Assembly: GCA_037178675.1 (NCBI GenBank)
Contig: JAYMGJ010000284.1
Span: 38,063-102,062 of the forward strand
Source: Scleroderma bovista
Lineage: Eukaryota; Basidiomycota; Agaricomycetes; Boletales; Sclerodermataceae
Length of the DNA: 64,000 bases
Direction of reading: 5' to 3'
In this document: in pieces, positions 22,611 through 35,745 of the stretch
Position numbering within the stretch: the first letter of the stretch is position 1
Layout: each line of letters starts with the position of its first letter
Made by a program: the position numbers and the translations under genes
Notes under the pieces: model-generated
What the model was told of the DNA's origin: nothing
The model's database searches: none
What the model saw: only the letters and a program-made list of their open reading frames with translations

Positions 22611-25600
22611 ACTGACTATGTGGACGTTTCTGCCCAGATTCTATGGGTTGTCGGACGAAGGAAACAGCGGTACAAGAGTAGGCGGACTGTCGTGTGAGTA
22701 GTAGGGTGCCACGAAAGAGGACGCACTATTATGCGCTATCTCGCCCCTTTTGTAGGCGACGGTTCGGAACCCGATTCCTTTTGACCACGTTGGGGAAGAG
22801 CGGGGAAGCGATATGTAAAGCCCGAGTTCTGCGATCGCAATCCCCGTAAGTAAACGGAATCCTAATTTGGCCAGTGATCCATATGTGTCTCTCGATTTCT
22901 ATTTTGCAGTATCAAAAAAACCAACTCCACGGCTCCGAGTCAGAATCGGGCACAACAGGCTCTGGCCCAGTATGATGCAAACGATACTTGAGGCGCTCTC
23001 GCACCATTGGCTGCGCGGCGAATTCGCTCAAAGTTCATACTACGTACTAACGTACTGTTCGTACCGTATCAGATGCAGGCGGCATTGTTAGCGCGTGCAT
23101 ATCGCTTCGGTGGGTCCTCCTGATAGACTTTGGCCAAGCGTCGGACGGATCTCGAGGTTTTCTTTCGACACTTCGACAAGAAAACTGTCACCGGAGCTCA
23201 GTCCGAGGAGGACCTTACGCGCTGTTTCACCACTCTGCTAGCTTCCACCTGGTGAGAAAGAAGAATGCAGCTACTCAGCTGAGCGGCGAATCCTATATGC
23301 AGTATGAATCTATTGTCCATGCCTTGGTCTCCGCGGCCTGCATTTGGCATCGCAACCGCCTGCGACTGAGTCAGGGAAATTATTTATTTACTTGAGGTGG
23401 GACTTTGGAGACGCCAGTACCATGACGCACTCACAGAAGTTCCAACCGACTCCAATGGAGCAATTCGCCTGCTAGTCACGATGGAGCTGCCAAACTGAGT
23501 TCACGCTCGTGAGAGCCTGTAACATATCCGTCTCAGTTACCTCCGAAGGTACAAGTCTTCGTTCATACACTTACCTACGTACTGGTCATGAGGAGAGCAA
23601 AAGTTCTCACCTGTCTGCATCGGCAAGCTCCGGACCGGAACACGAACTTTGTTCACACTCGGTAACAACACCACGGTTGAAAGGTAGGATGCGACACGAC
23701 TGAACGACAATTCCGGAGAGTTCACTGCTTCACCATCGAGACCTTCAATTCCACGAGCGCCAGGGTCAAATCAGACTCGGTAGGACTCGGGTTGATATTC
23801 ACCCTATAGGTGGCGTGATCTTTCTCCCTGGCCACTGTGCAGCGAGAGTCATTGACGTGTACAGCCCGGGAAGAACGTTTATTCTCCTCACGACAGACTT
23901 TACCTCTCAGTCTCAGGGTCTACGAATGACCTTCCCTGCGTGGCAATTCATGGCCTCTACAGCATTGAGGAAGAGCCTAAAACGACCTTGACAGGGGTCA
24001 CCCACTATGACTAACTGATGCTAGGGGCGATAAGTGAGTTCAGTCCATTGGCCACATGATGCACGGAATTTTACGTTTAAATGCAGGATAACTTAAGGTT
24101 CAGCAGATACAAACAAGTTGGACCTGAGATCTCGGAGCCTACGTGCCGAATATGTCACATACTGCTGTGAGATCCAGGGGGTCTGTTACACCCCCTGTGA
24201 GCTTAAAGCTAAATAAGACCTGTGTACTTCGGGCATAAGGTAGCGATGGTTTTCGCGACGGTTAGTTGGACCCTTAGATGCGTTGGAAGTTTCAAATGCC
24301 CCATATGCCGCAGGTGTGTGAATTTGGTTGACACCTATGCTTACCCGTTTTCTCATCAACATGGGCTCTAAACGATTGGCGAGATAAATATCTTTCGACG
24401 AGTCGTGGCTATGCACACGCAGTGCTGTTACATAGAGGCGAAAGTTAAGTTGTGGGGTCCAAGGATGATGTAGCAGGTCACCAAACTAGTGTGCCTCCTA
24501 TGACTCAACCAACTCGGTTATGTCCTCGACCACGCATTTCACTCGATTTATGCCCCATCACTTTGATCTATCTAAGTATTGTCGTGAAAACGACACACAA
24601 TGTTGGAGAACGTGGTAATTCAAAAATAGGAACTCGAATGTTCTCTATAGAAGGGATTGCTTTGCAGGTGAGTTGTCGATGATAATGCAAAACCAAATAT
24701 TGACACAAGCTTGCCAGTGTTGACTCGTCTGCAATATGAACAGTAGTCTTGGAGAGTTGAAATTCTCTCTGATCCGACTGGTATCATTGGCAATGACAGA
24801 AGATGCCGACGAAGGGAATAATTGGGAGGTTATAGAAGGTTATAGACCAGCTCAGATACAGTATGCGAAAATAAAATATCATTCAATTAATATGGAGAAT
24901 TCGCTGGCCCAATTGCGAAAGTGGACGTCCTCCATTCATAACCTTTTGCCAATCGCTAGGTTGATCGCCAAGGTGTTTTCACGATGCAAGTTCGGGTAAT
25001 CCGCACCTAGCAAGTAAGTCAGTACCAGTATGTCGAGTTCGTCACTTGGCAGCGACAAGGGGGACTTTACCGTTTTCTTCCTTGGTAACAACAAATCATT
25101 TGGGTTCACGTATTTCTCACCTGAAAAATAAAGTTCTTCAGAATCAGTCTGTTTCCAGTGATCACTCCGGACCCTGGCCAGATGAACGCATACCGCAATC
25201 TCGGCCCAACAGCAAAGCGCTCTCTAAGGAACAGGAATATCAACCCGCGATTATTGAAATATTAGAAAATGAGCTCGGCGGGCCTCGTGAGACCGTGGTG
25301 ACTGGGACACGTTATCAGGGATGTCCCAATAATAATAACCACGTTAGACAATATCGTAGTCCGCAATTTCTTTTTATCTCCGGCCTATGCGGCCACTGCG
25401 GTCTTCAACGTGCAAATGCGTGCGAGCACTGCCTAAAAGTTGTGCCGCCTGTTCGCCAAGAGACACAAGCACAGAAGATGCATGAGGGGGAATATCCTTG
25501 CAATAGGTTGCTGGCCATTAACTATCAACTGTTCAGACTGTCCGATGTAACGTAGTCGAAAAATAGATTCAGCACCACTCATGAATATGGTATGGTTATG

Positions 25601-25673
25601 GTATGTGGATCTAACAGGGGGTGCTCCCCCAAAATGGTCATTATGTTCGTCCAATACCCCGTCACGAGAGTGC
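22611..25673. other. gene-poor 3.1-kb stretch
   Basis: Composition shifts towards AT. I see no family similarity and no plausible exon chain. The only sizeable frame is 25046-25555 (listed separately at low confidence). It may hold very old, unrecognisable repeats. Confidence 0.5.
25046..25555 (+). CDS. possible hypothetical protein, 169 codons
   Basis: A single open frame with no recognisable family. It contains a cysteine-rich patch (CGHCGLQRANACEHC) that could be a metal-binding element or chance. No TATA box, no convincing splice partners, and the surrounding sequence looks non-coding. I list it only because it is the best frame in a long empty stretch. Confidence 0.15.
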   Translation: MAATRGTLPFSSLVTTNHLGSRISHLKNKVLQNQSVSSDHSGPWPDERIPQSRPNSKALSKEQEYQPAIIEILENELGGPRETVVTGTRYQGCPNNNNHVRQYRSPQFLFISGLCGHCGLQRANACEHCLKVVPPVRQETQAQKMHEGEYPCNRLLAINYQLFRLSDVT

Positions 25674-28600
25674 TCAGCTCTTCACCACAGGCCCATTATC
25701 CCTCGTCCCTGGCGACATTGGCACCGAGGGCGACGTCGGCGTGCGTAAAGATAGCGAGTCCAGCGTCGGTGACATCGCTGTGTTGATGCTCGACGACGTC
25801 GACCGGTTCCGCGATAGGTACGGACGTGGTAACGGCCTCTGGGGCTGCGGCTCCTCCGTAATGGGCGATCGCGGTGGTTCCTCTGGAAGAGGGGCCACGA
25901 AGCCAAGATCCATGGCGAAATCGTCCACGATGCTCCGGGGCGGCGGACGCTCGACCATGGCATCCAGGAGCTAAATGGGTAATCGAGAAGAGATTATTAT
26001 CGAATACCAGGGCAACCAGGCCAAGACATTTACCTCTCGTCGAAGATCCTCACCAGCGTGATCTCCTTCCATTTCTTCCGGCCCCAGCAGGATCGCGCCT
26101 TTTCTGAATATTTCACCTTCCTCTTCTACCCAGCTCTTGGACCTACACAACCAATCAGCAAACCAATGGCCTGTCATGCGTGTCGGGATAAGTACCTATC
26201 AGTGGGCGAGGTTACCGCGATACCCTCGGCGCTCTCGTAGCTCTCGTCTTCGTCTTCAGATTCGCTGATCATGAAACTCGGACTGAGTACCTTCTCGGGC
26301 TCCTCAGGCTCAGGCTCCGCTCTTCCTTTACCCTTGTCCACCCGTGGCGTAGGTAGTTCATCGTCCTCTTCAGCCATCGATATAGGACTGGCATGTAGGA
26401 TGTTCCCATTTGGCGAATAAGCACCGAGGCCTTCTGTCCTGATTCCAAGCTTGTGGACCATCGGCTTGCTAGAGGACAGCGAGGATATTGCATTGTTGAG
26501 TCTGTCGCAGAGTAACAGGAGTGGTTCAAGCTTGCTTGCATCCAGCGTGGACTGAATCTGGACAGTAAGGTCTCGCACGAGTTCTTGTGCCTTCTCCTGG
26601 AGCTCCCGCGGTGATACAGACGACTGTGACGAAGACGGCGATAGCAGAGGGGGCGACAATCCCGACGGCGGTACTGTTAAACTAGGTTTCGACGGGACGT
26701 TAGGCACGCCCTTCTCGATCTGCGCCAGTAACGCTTCTGCCCTAGCAATGACACTCCCTTCAACCTGTCTCTGCACTGAGATTCGCATGCACAGAAACAG
26801 ATATCGCAATGAAAAAAAACGGCACCTTTGCCTCATCCCGTCGGATGGACCGTGCAAGCTCGCTCTCCTCAATTAGACCCCATACGCCCTTCCCACTCCC
26901 CTTCCCGCTCGCCTGTGCAACGGCTGCCTGAGAGGCCTTCTCCACCTCCTCTGTGTTCCGTATACACGTATTCAGGATCTCGCGGCACATGCTTTATCCA
27001 AATCCAAATTCATTAGCATCAACTAGCCCTGTGCAAATTTTACAAAGACAAACGTACAGTGCAAACTCTTCGTCATCCGGCGGAATGTTCAAATCGAGGC
27101 AACGAATTACCCAATTGCCCTGGATGCCCCTGCTGAGGGCCATGACGCCAGCGAGGTCGAGTCGGTTGTCCGTTAGGTCAAGATGCAGCAGCGAGCGCGA
27201 CTCCGGGAGGAATTCTGCCAGAGCGATTGCACCCGGTGACGTGAGTTGTGTCGACGAGAGGAAAAGACGCTTGAGCGCGGTGTTGAGGGTAAATGCGGTG
27301 CGGAGGGATTGGATCTACGTTGACAGTGTTAGACATTAGGGACGGAAAAGGCGTCAACGTACCCCTTCAAGACCTGGCCCACAGCAGGGGTTCCGGCTGA
27401 GGTCTAGTGTCTCCAAGGAAAGATTGTATTTCTATTCAGTGGATTGGTTGTAAGATATTTCCACGGGGAGATAGAAGACAAACTCACCAGCGCCTCCGCG
27501 ATCGCTGCCAAGCACAGTACATCTAGCTTGTTCTCAGCAAGGTTAAGCACCTTGAGCGTGCGATTCCGCTTGAGTACTTGGGCAAGATACGTCACACCAT
27601 TCTGAGGAAATTCCCATGATCAGTTGATCAGTTTCACCGTCCAGAATACGACATCGACACCCAAACAACTGGACATTATGCCGTATGTGGGTCTACCCCC
27701 CGAAACGCGTCCCGTGTACCAACCACGACGTCTTGTATACAAAGATGAAACAAGCCAGATACTCACCCGAAGGTCGTTTCCACGCAAGTCCAACGTCCTG
27801 AGCGCACCCAACCGAGGCAACGCATCCAGCGCACGCACCTTATCCAGTAATGCCGCCGACAACCCATCATCAGGACGACTAGGAACTCCCGTTCCCGTTC
27901 CCCCTGCAGCCCCAGCTCCCCCGCCTCCCCCAGCTCCAGCACCCCTTCCAGCTGTGCCAGCCCCACCAGACCCCACACTATGTCCATTCTCGAGTGGCTC
28001 CGTCCGTGTGGTGACTCCACCCCTCGCATTGCTCGTGATGAGCGGAACAGCGTTGATCCTTGAATCCGCTACAGTCGCCACTTGTTGCGCGTGCGCCTGT
28101 GCAACGGCTGCTGCTGCACGCTTTGATCGAGGGATGTACGGCGTGTATGTTGTCTGGAGACTAGTAGATGCGGGGTGGCGAGGGGGCGGGAGAACAGGGC
28201 CCGTACGAGGAGGTAGTGGAAGCGGTGTATTTGTGGGGAGAGGAGACGTTGGGGGTGAAAGAAGTGATGGCGAGGGAGGCGGAAGCATGGATGATGCCGA
28301 TGTCGGAAGTGAGGGTGACGATGACACGGAGGGTGAGGTGACAGGTGAAGGTGTGGGTACGACGTCGGGGTAATCACGGATCATAAGTGCGAGGGCAACA
28401 GCGCCTGTTGCAGTGATTCGGTTGTGGCGGAGAGAAATATTTCGTAGGGATGAGGTCCGCACAACGCGAGCTGATAGTGTTTGATTCGGTGTGTCGGTGG
28501 AGATCGAGTGGTTAGATACGGCTGTCTGTCTGTCGATAGATGTAAGGGAACGTACATAGTGCCTCGAGGGCGTTCTGTCGGAGGGAACAGTCATCAAGAC

Positions 28601-29584
28601 GTAGTGAAACTAGACCTGACTGGGAAGCCGTCGCCAGGCAAGCATTGATATATTCCACAGCTCTTTTATCCAAGTTTGTCTGTGAGAGGTCGAGAAACTG
28701 AAGATTCTTCGCCTGCCGAAGGATTGGACAATCAGAATTTGCGCGTGTGAATGATAGTAACCCTACCTTGGATGCATAGGAACTTATAACTTTGAATGCT
28801 GGTGCTTTTAGCCGTCTATTGGATGCAACTGACAAGTAAACCAGAGTTCCGGGTATAAGCAGTGCATGGAGGACGACTTTGAGTTTCTAGGGGTGACAAA
28901 TTGAGTAGATGATCCGGAGAGAATCATAAATAACTGACGATCTCATCGAGATCACATTCCCTTAACGTGAGCTTTCGGAGACCCCACTCGATGCTTAACA
29001 CGTCGGAGAGGACGGCAGCGGTGGTGGGTGTAAGCTGGACACCCGATAAGTCAACAGAACGAGGACTTGTGGAAGACGCGCGCTATGCACGACACGCAAC
29101 CTGAGTATAACCGTAGTAATATACACGATCGGATGAAGCTCACTTTGAATGCAGCAGAAACAGCAGGGTCTGGTTCCTCCTCCCTGGATGCACAACATTC
29201 TTTGTAAAAACTCTCGACCTTGTCCAGGGACCACCATTCTTCGGTCTCGTTGGGTCCGATGGAGTTTCCTCTCACGATGCGTTTCCTGCGCTCCGCTTCG
29301 CGGTCCTCGATGGCTTTCTTCTCGTCCTTGAGAGCTGGGGTCGAGGGTGGGTTGAGGGACGAGAATGGGTAGACGACGGCGAGTTGTGGGAGGATGAAAT
29401 GGGCACGCTTGAGTGGCTTGATGTCGTCCGAAGGAGATACAGAGGGTTGGGTGGGTAGGAAACCCTTGATGCGGTTGAGGATGCCAGTCTGGGCAGGCGG
29501 AGGGCGTTTAAGAATGGATTTGCCTGGAACTGGGATCGTCACCGCTGACGAGGACGGCGAGCTGCATGACGACGAGCTGGCCAT
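25674..29584 (-). CDS. large leucine-rich-repeat (RNI-like) protein resembling PP1 regulatory subunit 37
   Basis: A multi-exon gene of about ten exons. Splice-linked parts on the minus strand include 29144-29584, then from 29082, further exons near 28520-28840, 27767-28470, 27488-27601 and on to 25674. The N-terminus has PGKSILKRPPP. Ribonuclease-inhibitor-type repeats follow: SVDLSGVQLTPTTAAVL, HALLIPGTLVYLSVASNRR, NLQFLDLSQTNLDKRAVEY, SLRNISLRHNRITATGA, LGALRTLDLRGNDLR and TLKVLNLAENKLD. A ~200-residue Pro/Ser/Gly-rich insert (27,800-28,370) splits the LRR set. A mixed helical and acidic tail (EEDDELPTPRV, SESEDEDESYESAEG) ends in VVKS. Order and spacing match PPP1R37-type proteins, which bind and inhibit PP1, but I cannot confirm a PP1-docking motif. 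Estimated ~1.1-1.2 thousand residues; the start (MASS at 29584 or MVM at 29590) is uncertain. Confidence 0.8.
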
Positions 29585-31793
29585 TACCATGACGATATGG
29601 ATTTCTGCAATACAGCTGGTGGAGAGATTCCTGTCGTCGTCGCCGTCCACGTACTGTACATGAGATGGTCGACTTCAAGGGCAGCGACAAGTCATGTGCT
29701 TCCGTTTTGGTATTAGCCAGCGACGACTCTTGTACTACTTACTCTGGTACAACCAGCTGGCCCCACTCCACTCCTGCCGTTATATAAAGGACTGGCACTG
29801 CTGCCTACACGCCCATTATCAAGGAATCAAAGGGTGTAGAGCTGAGCGCTGAGTCGTGGTTTCTCCAGTTGGCGTGTCTAGTTTAAGTTGTACTAACGAA
29901 TGTCGCTAACTTTCTGTTCGTCGTCATACACGGTCGAATCCCCGAACAGACAGATATGTACTGTGGAGATTCCCCAACCATCGGACGCACCTTGGTTCTG
30001 CCGTGCAGTCTTCTATCATGGTGCCGCCGATCCACATCAGTGGAAATAACGGTGATATGGATCCGACAGAACTTCGACGTGGCTTACTACTGCAGAGCCA
30101 TATACCAGAACAAAGTCGTCGAGGACAGCAGGCACCTTTACGCATGTGATGTTATCCGTTGTGGCATTTGAGCCAATTCCACAGCACTTGGGGAATCGTG
30201 TTGGATGGTGCCACTCCTTTCCAATTAACCCTGCTATTGCGAAATGGCTTCGGCACTTTCAAATCAACGGACGTTCAGCACCAGACCACATAGGATTCAA
30301 TGACTCACTATACGAATGCTCGTGGTATTCCGTGCCACGGGCCCCATGACGAGTCTGTGTGTGAGGCCTAGTGCATTGGAGAAAAATGACACGCAAAGTG
30401 ATCATATATTACAGTACACCCATGATACCCGTCTTAGATTGACAATGGAGAAGTCTCAGGAATCATTAATCAGGATCTTTCCCGCATTCTAATTTGCCTC
30501 CAAAAATGATCGGGATGAAATCCCTCAAGGTCCTGCCTACGACAGGGCTGAAGTTGAATTGTCATCAATGAACCGCTCAAATGGTCTGCGCATTCCTCCT
30601 ACAATGAGTACTTAGAAGATTGTGTTCTCTAGGTTCTAAAGGGCGAGGAAACCAATGTGCAAATACGTCCTACCAATGGGAACCTCCAGCGGAATAACTA
30701 GTATTGAATAAAGATTACGCAACTTGCACTGCAGCTATATGGCTGGAAGTATTCTGCACCAGAGACTCGAGAAGCGATTATCCTGCTTCGACCGGGCACG
30801 GTGCCATCAGGACCTGCCAAGGTAGGCAATACATGCAAAACGTATGCATTTATTGCATACACGACGCACGAACACAGAATGTACTCTCATGACGTCGAGA
30901 GCAACAGTGTTCGTTTTGTATTTGAGCTCGCCTCAGTCAATTTCACCACTAACCTGAATTCGGACGGTGTGCCATGGTTTATCAAGGTCATCCGGAAGGT
31001 ACGAATCCCAGTTAGTCATTGGTCTAGCTTTGAGCCAAGTTCATACTTCCGAAGACCTTGGGGAGCCATTATCCCGAAGTCACAAAATCGGGCTACACAC
31101 TCTGGTCACTAAAACTTGTCACAACACTAATATGAACATACCAAACAACGGGTCGGAGAACGCTTCGACATACGGTTGCATACCCGCATCCCATGCCAAT
31201 GCCTTCAGAGCAGCTATATCTTTAGATGATATCGACTGTCGATAAAGTTGAGTAGAATTCCGAAGCCCATGAACGTATTGCCTCATCCACTTCGTACTGT
31301 TCTTCTCGCTGGGCGAAGCTATTGAAGGATATGCTGCCGGAGTTTGGACCTACAATAGAATGGTTATTGCTGTAAATATTTAACAGAATGATGGCCATAC
31401 CCGTCACACTTCCGCCCGTTGCGCCGTATCAGATGCTATACTGAAGCAAATCACTCGTACTGGGAATCTGAGACTGGTTATGCGTAATTTTGGATTGCTT
31501 CAGAGATACTGATAGGCAAGTTGCGCTAAGCTTTTCGGCAGTCAACAGCCCACGGCATTAAGAAATGCAAATATCGACCACTGCGTAGTCAAGGGCCAAG
31601 GGTTAGCACCAGGACAACCAGGCAGATAGCAGTCCCAGTAGATAGCTGGACTCCAACTTCGTCGAAAATGAATTGCTTACATAAGGCACAGTCGTCACCT
31701 GACCCACGGCCAGCAGCACCTGCCTGGCGAGTGCGGCATGGCAGACCTGGACCGCAAACGACGGCTATAGAAACCTGAAGACATCTAACGGCG
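29585..31793. other. 2.2-kb intergenic region, no supported gene
   Basis: Divergent promoter region between the LRR gene (-) and the TMEM184 gene (+). TTATATAA near 29780 could serve the LRR gene. I see no exon chain, tRNA or repeat in 30000-31700. Confidence 0.5.
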
Positions 31794-34259
31794 ATGCGTA
31801 TTTTTCCTGATTTGACCTATGGACACGGCGCGGGGTCGAGCCTGCCACAGCCTGTCCTCATCTTCGCTGGAGTTTCAACCTTTGTAGCTGTGGTTGTAAG
31901 CGGGATATCGATATGGCTACAATTGCGGAATTATAGGAAGCCCCTCTTACAAAGGTGGGTCACTCCGAGCGCTGCTATCCGGTAATGCGTCTGACAGGTC
32001 GCTAGGATGGTCGTCCGCATCATGCTCATGGTCCCATTGTACGCAGTCGCCTCCCTGATCTCGCTTTTCTCTCTCGAGGCTGCATTCTTTATTGATGTAA
32101 TCCGTGACATATACGAGGCATGCAAATGAATTATCCGGATATGAACTGCTCTCACCCGATCCTGATCTAGGCTTTCGTCATCTATTGCTTCTTCGTGCTC
32201 CTCCTCGATTATCTCGGAGGCGAACGTTCACTCCTAATGATGCTTCATGGACGTCAACCAATCCCTTCGATTTTTCCTGTCAGTCTTTGGCGCAATGACT
32301 TCGATGTCAGTGATCCATACACGTTCTTGTTCCTCAAGCGGGGTATTTTGCGTACGGTCATTCTCTCAGTATCGATATGCCACATGCTCACCCTTAACAA
32401 GAATACGTGCAAGTAAAGCCCATGCTCGCACTCGCGAGTCTGATAATGAAAGCTACTGGCACTTACAATGAAGGTGACTTTCGTGCACGGAGTGGATACC
32501 TCTATTTATCCATCATATACAACACATCTATATGCCTTGCATTATGGTGCTTGGCTGTATTTTGGATGTGCGTAAATGAAGACCTGAAGCCTTTCAGGTG
32601 AGTTCTGTCTTGATTTCATAGGTTTAGAGCGCCTTAACAGGACTCGACCCACTTACTTAAAGGCCTGTTCCCAAATTCCTTTGTGTAAAAGGGATTCTCT
32701 TCTTCTCTTTTTGGCAGTCTATCCTCATCTCTACCCTTGTGGCACTTAGCGTTATCACTCGCCTCGGACCGTATACAGACCGCGAACACATCTCACTCGG
32801 TCTCACAGATACTCTCATCTGCTTCGAGATGCCATTCTTCGCCGCAGCTCACATGTATGCATTCTCATATCGCGACTTCATCCAACCCCCACCTACTTCA
32901 CCCCACAAGAATGGAATTCCGATGTTTGTTGCTCGCATGCGACTCGGATATGCCTTCCGAGACGCATTCGGTTTGAAAGATCTGGTGGAAGATACCCGAA
33001 CTACTCTTAGAGGAGAAGGTATCAACTACCGTGCTTTTGAACCCACCGAAGGTGGTATGCATATCGGCGCCGCCAGAGAACGCCGGATACGCGCTGGTCT
33101 CCGCTACTTGGCTGGTGGAAAGCGGAAGTACTGGCTCCCAGAAGTGAGAGGTCTGGATGAAGCTGCAGGATATAGCGAAAGTGACGTTGCCGCGCTATTA
33201 TATGCGGAAGATGCCGAAGGCTTGACGAATGATGCGCCAGATATGCATTATCAATATTCCGCCACGGCTCGTATACCTGGAGACGATTTGGGTGTTCCAG
33301 ACGATGATGAATACGCGCTGAGATTCAGCGATGCACTAGCTGGTCCCAGTGGTGTGGATGAAATGCTGTACGAACATGCGAAAAAATACCTTTTTGGGGA
33401 TTACCTATACCCAGTCGTGGATGTCAGCTCCGAGGAAGCTCGCCGGGCTATGTGGGACGAGGAAGCTAGAGTGGTTAGGGAAGGTATTTGCACTGTTTCG
33501 GGGAGGAAAGAGGATAAGCAGCCCACCCAGAGTACAAGTACGCCAGCATATGGAGCGACCCAAAGTGTGCAAAGGACGGACATAAAATACGAGGATGCAG
33601 GTGAAGAGTCTGCGCGACAGGAGCGTGTTGTCGATTTCGAGCAGGGTGACTCTTCAAGCATATCAGGCGGCATGAGGCTAGCGTGGACCAAAGTGGGTGC
33701 AAAGAGCAAGATATCTGGCTCCACTTCCCTGCAAGCCTCTGCCAGAGACGTCTCACATCTGCGAAATCCAACCCATCCCTCGTCCTCTGCCTCGACTTCC
33801 AAGTCGCAGTTTCGAATAACATCCCCGCCCATGGGAAGCGGTTCAGAGTCACATCTCCAAGCCCCGCCCGCAATGCGTTCCGCGTCACACAACTCTTACT
33901 CCTCATCCCGCTCAAAATCTTCGCGAACCCCTCTAGCCAAGGATGATGCCGTCGATCTTATCATACCCGCCAGCGACAGTCGCCATAAACCCAGCTCTTC
34001 CCTACACGTTCCTGCGCTCGTTCGTGTCTGGGATGAATCGTCTTCCAAAGTGAACCATTCACAGGTTCACATAGGAAGTGCTAGTTCACGTTCTCCGGTA
34101 TCCGAGAACGCCAAAGATGTGAGTGTCGGGCAAGAGGTTGATGTACCTGAGGTTGTCGAGCCGGATGACACTGTCCTCGCACACACCCCGCCGCCTTATG
34201 CACAAGGAGGTGGCTACTACAACACCGCCTCTGGAGACGAGGACAATCCATGGGCATAA
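31794..34259 (+). CDS. TMEM184 / organic solute transporter alpha-type (DUF300) membrane protein
   Basis: Exons 31794-31954, 32006-32117, 32171-32351, 32402-32597 and 32663-34259 give 748 aa. Seven likely membrane segments lie within residues ~20-290. Family landmarks: PLYAVASLISLFS, the motif IRDIYEAFVIYCFF spanning the second intron, YLGGERSLL, FLKRGILQYVQVKP, then FFSFWQSILISTLV and ICFEMPFFAAAHMYAF. The tail (~290-748) is long, charged and Ser-rich and probably cytosolic; such tails are usual in fungi. Family knowledge: conserved eukaryotic proteins with suggested roles in solute transport or vacuolar/endosomal membranes; function here not established. The second intron (32118-32170) starts GC, not GT: splicing there exactly joins RDIYE to AFVIY. 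Convergent with the prenyltransferase array. Confidence 0.88.
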
Positions 34260-34616
34260 ATAATGAATGCGCGAGCTCTTGACATCTTACGGTATAATTT
34301 ATTACGTCGCGTACTAATACAGTGAAATTTATCCAGCTGTTGGAGTTCATTGTAGTCAGGCGAAAACTTATTGAAATGACACCACCAGTGTCGGGTTTTA
34401 TTATAGATATGATTACCATGCTTCGAGGACGCAAACGGATGAGTAATTTACACTTTAATTCGATCGTCTTACCAACGATACAACAAAATTACAGGCTTCT
34501 TGTATGTACTTAGCATGAAGATAAGTAAAAATGTGTGCAGTAGAGCTTTGGTGTACAATTTCCAGGAAGGAAATTTGGATACAACCAACCATTAAACGAT
34601 CTTTGATATCGGATCC
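34260..34616. other. intergenic between convergent genes
   Basis: 357 bp of AT-rich sequence shared by the 3' ends of the TMEM184 gene and prenyltransferase copy 1. It should contain both polyadenylation regions. Nothing else seen. Confidence 0.6.
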
Positions 34617-35697
34617 CTATGCAATGACGCCAGCAATGGCAATAATTTTCTCGATGAATCCAGTACCAGGGAACTCGTCTGCGCTGTGGAAGTAGTACCA
34701 GTAAGCCGGGAATAGATGGTGCAAGGAGAACCACAACTAATCACCTGATCAGCCCCTGCTACAATGCGGAGACCAAAGGTATCACTCACGCCGTAGTGTT
34801 TGCATGACTGCCTATCAGCCGCTACAGTGCGATAGAGCACGAACCTTGCCCCCACCAAGCATCCATAAGCAATAAATGCGGATGCGCACAGCCAGTCCAG
34901 TTTCCACATAAGGCTAAGAAAAATAGACCATAGCGGGATGGCAAGCCCAATCGCTATACGTGATGCGACAGGATATAGTATGGGGAAGGTCCGCCTTCCT
35001 ATCGCACGGTCCCCAGAAATGTCTCTGAAGTCTTGTGCATGGAGAGTCGACAAGAACACCGCTACCGTCACTTCAACAGCGATCCGTCCAGTCCGGCCGA
35101 CCTGCGTGTGATCGTGACCTTCATAAAGTCGTGAGCTGCCTTGATGTACTCTAAGGTAAGACGACACTTGCTTGCAACAAGTGTTCCGCCTAGTTCGCTG
35201 AGACCATATAGGACAGCTGTCAAAAAGTTTTTGGAAAATGATTCTTTATCACCATCATGCTCATTGTACCACGTCGTGAACAATAGTACAGGGAGGCTGA
35301 TCCACATGACTTGCGGGCTGTAGAGAGCCGAGTATGCTAAACAGGTCGGGACTAGAGCCCAGCGGAGAATGGTGGCATCGTGGACAGTAATCCGACCAGC
35401 AGGGATCGGTCTAGAAGGCTTGTTAATTTTGTCTTCCTCAGGTGCTTTGATCTGATTCGCTACATTAAATTGCAGCAAATGCAGCCAAATCCACAACGTA
35501 GTATCAATCGATCGAATGGGACTGGAAAGGGGGGCAGCCGCGACAGCAAACAGCGTCTCGTACGGCGTCAATATCAAAATAAATAGGTTGTAAATCGCAC
35601 TTACCACTGGTATTAGGGCAATGAGAATGTCTGCCTTGGTGAAGAGGAAAACAGTATACAAGTCATTGCAGATCTGGAGAGGTTCAAAGATAGACAT
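34617..35697 (-). CDS. UbiA-type prenyltransferase, array copy 1
   Basis: Exons (minus) 35605-35697, 35172-35556, 34790-35118 and 34617-34736 give 308 aa, mostly hydrophobic with seven to nine likely membrane helices. The first active-site region reads NQIKAPEEDKINKPSRPIP (65-83), this fungal subfamily's form of the UbiA NDxxDxxxD motif. The second is DFRDISGD (189-196), a clear DxxDxxGD. Such enzymes transfer an isoprenyl diphosphate to an acceptor in a membrane, using Mg2+ held by these acidic residues. Acceptor and prenyl length cannot be told from sequence. The MSIFEP start lies ~42 bp after a TATA box (35739-35745). The intron at 35119-35171 begins GCAAGT where copy 2 has GTAAGT. Confidence 0.85.
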
Positions 35698-35738
35698 TGT
35701 AAGGTGCCTTAGGACATTCAATGGACTTCTGAGCATAA

Positions 35739-35745
35739 ATTTATA
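35739..35745 (-). promoter_or_regulatory. TATA box of prenyltransferase copy 1
   Basis: TATAAAT on the minus strand, 42 bp upstream of the chosen ATG; copies 2 and 3 have TATAAAA/TATAAAG at the equivalent place. Confidence 0.6.

Noticed and set aside
22611..25673. CRISPR-like or bacterial operon structure in the gene-poor stretch
   Set aside because: No regularly spaced repeats and no prokaryotic gene organisation; the window is plainly eukaryotic.
29920..29965. tRNA-like B box (GGTCGAATCCCCG)
   Set aside because: No matching A box, acceptor stem or anticodon arm could be folded around it.
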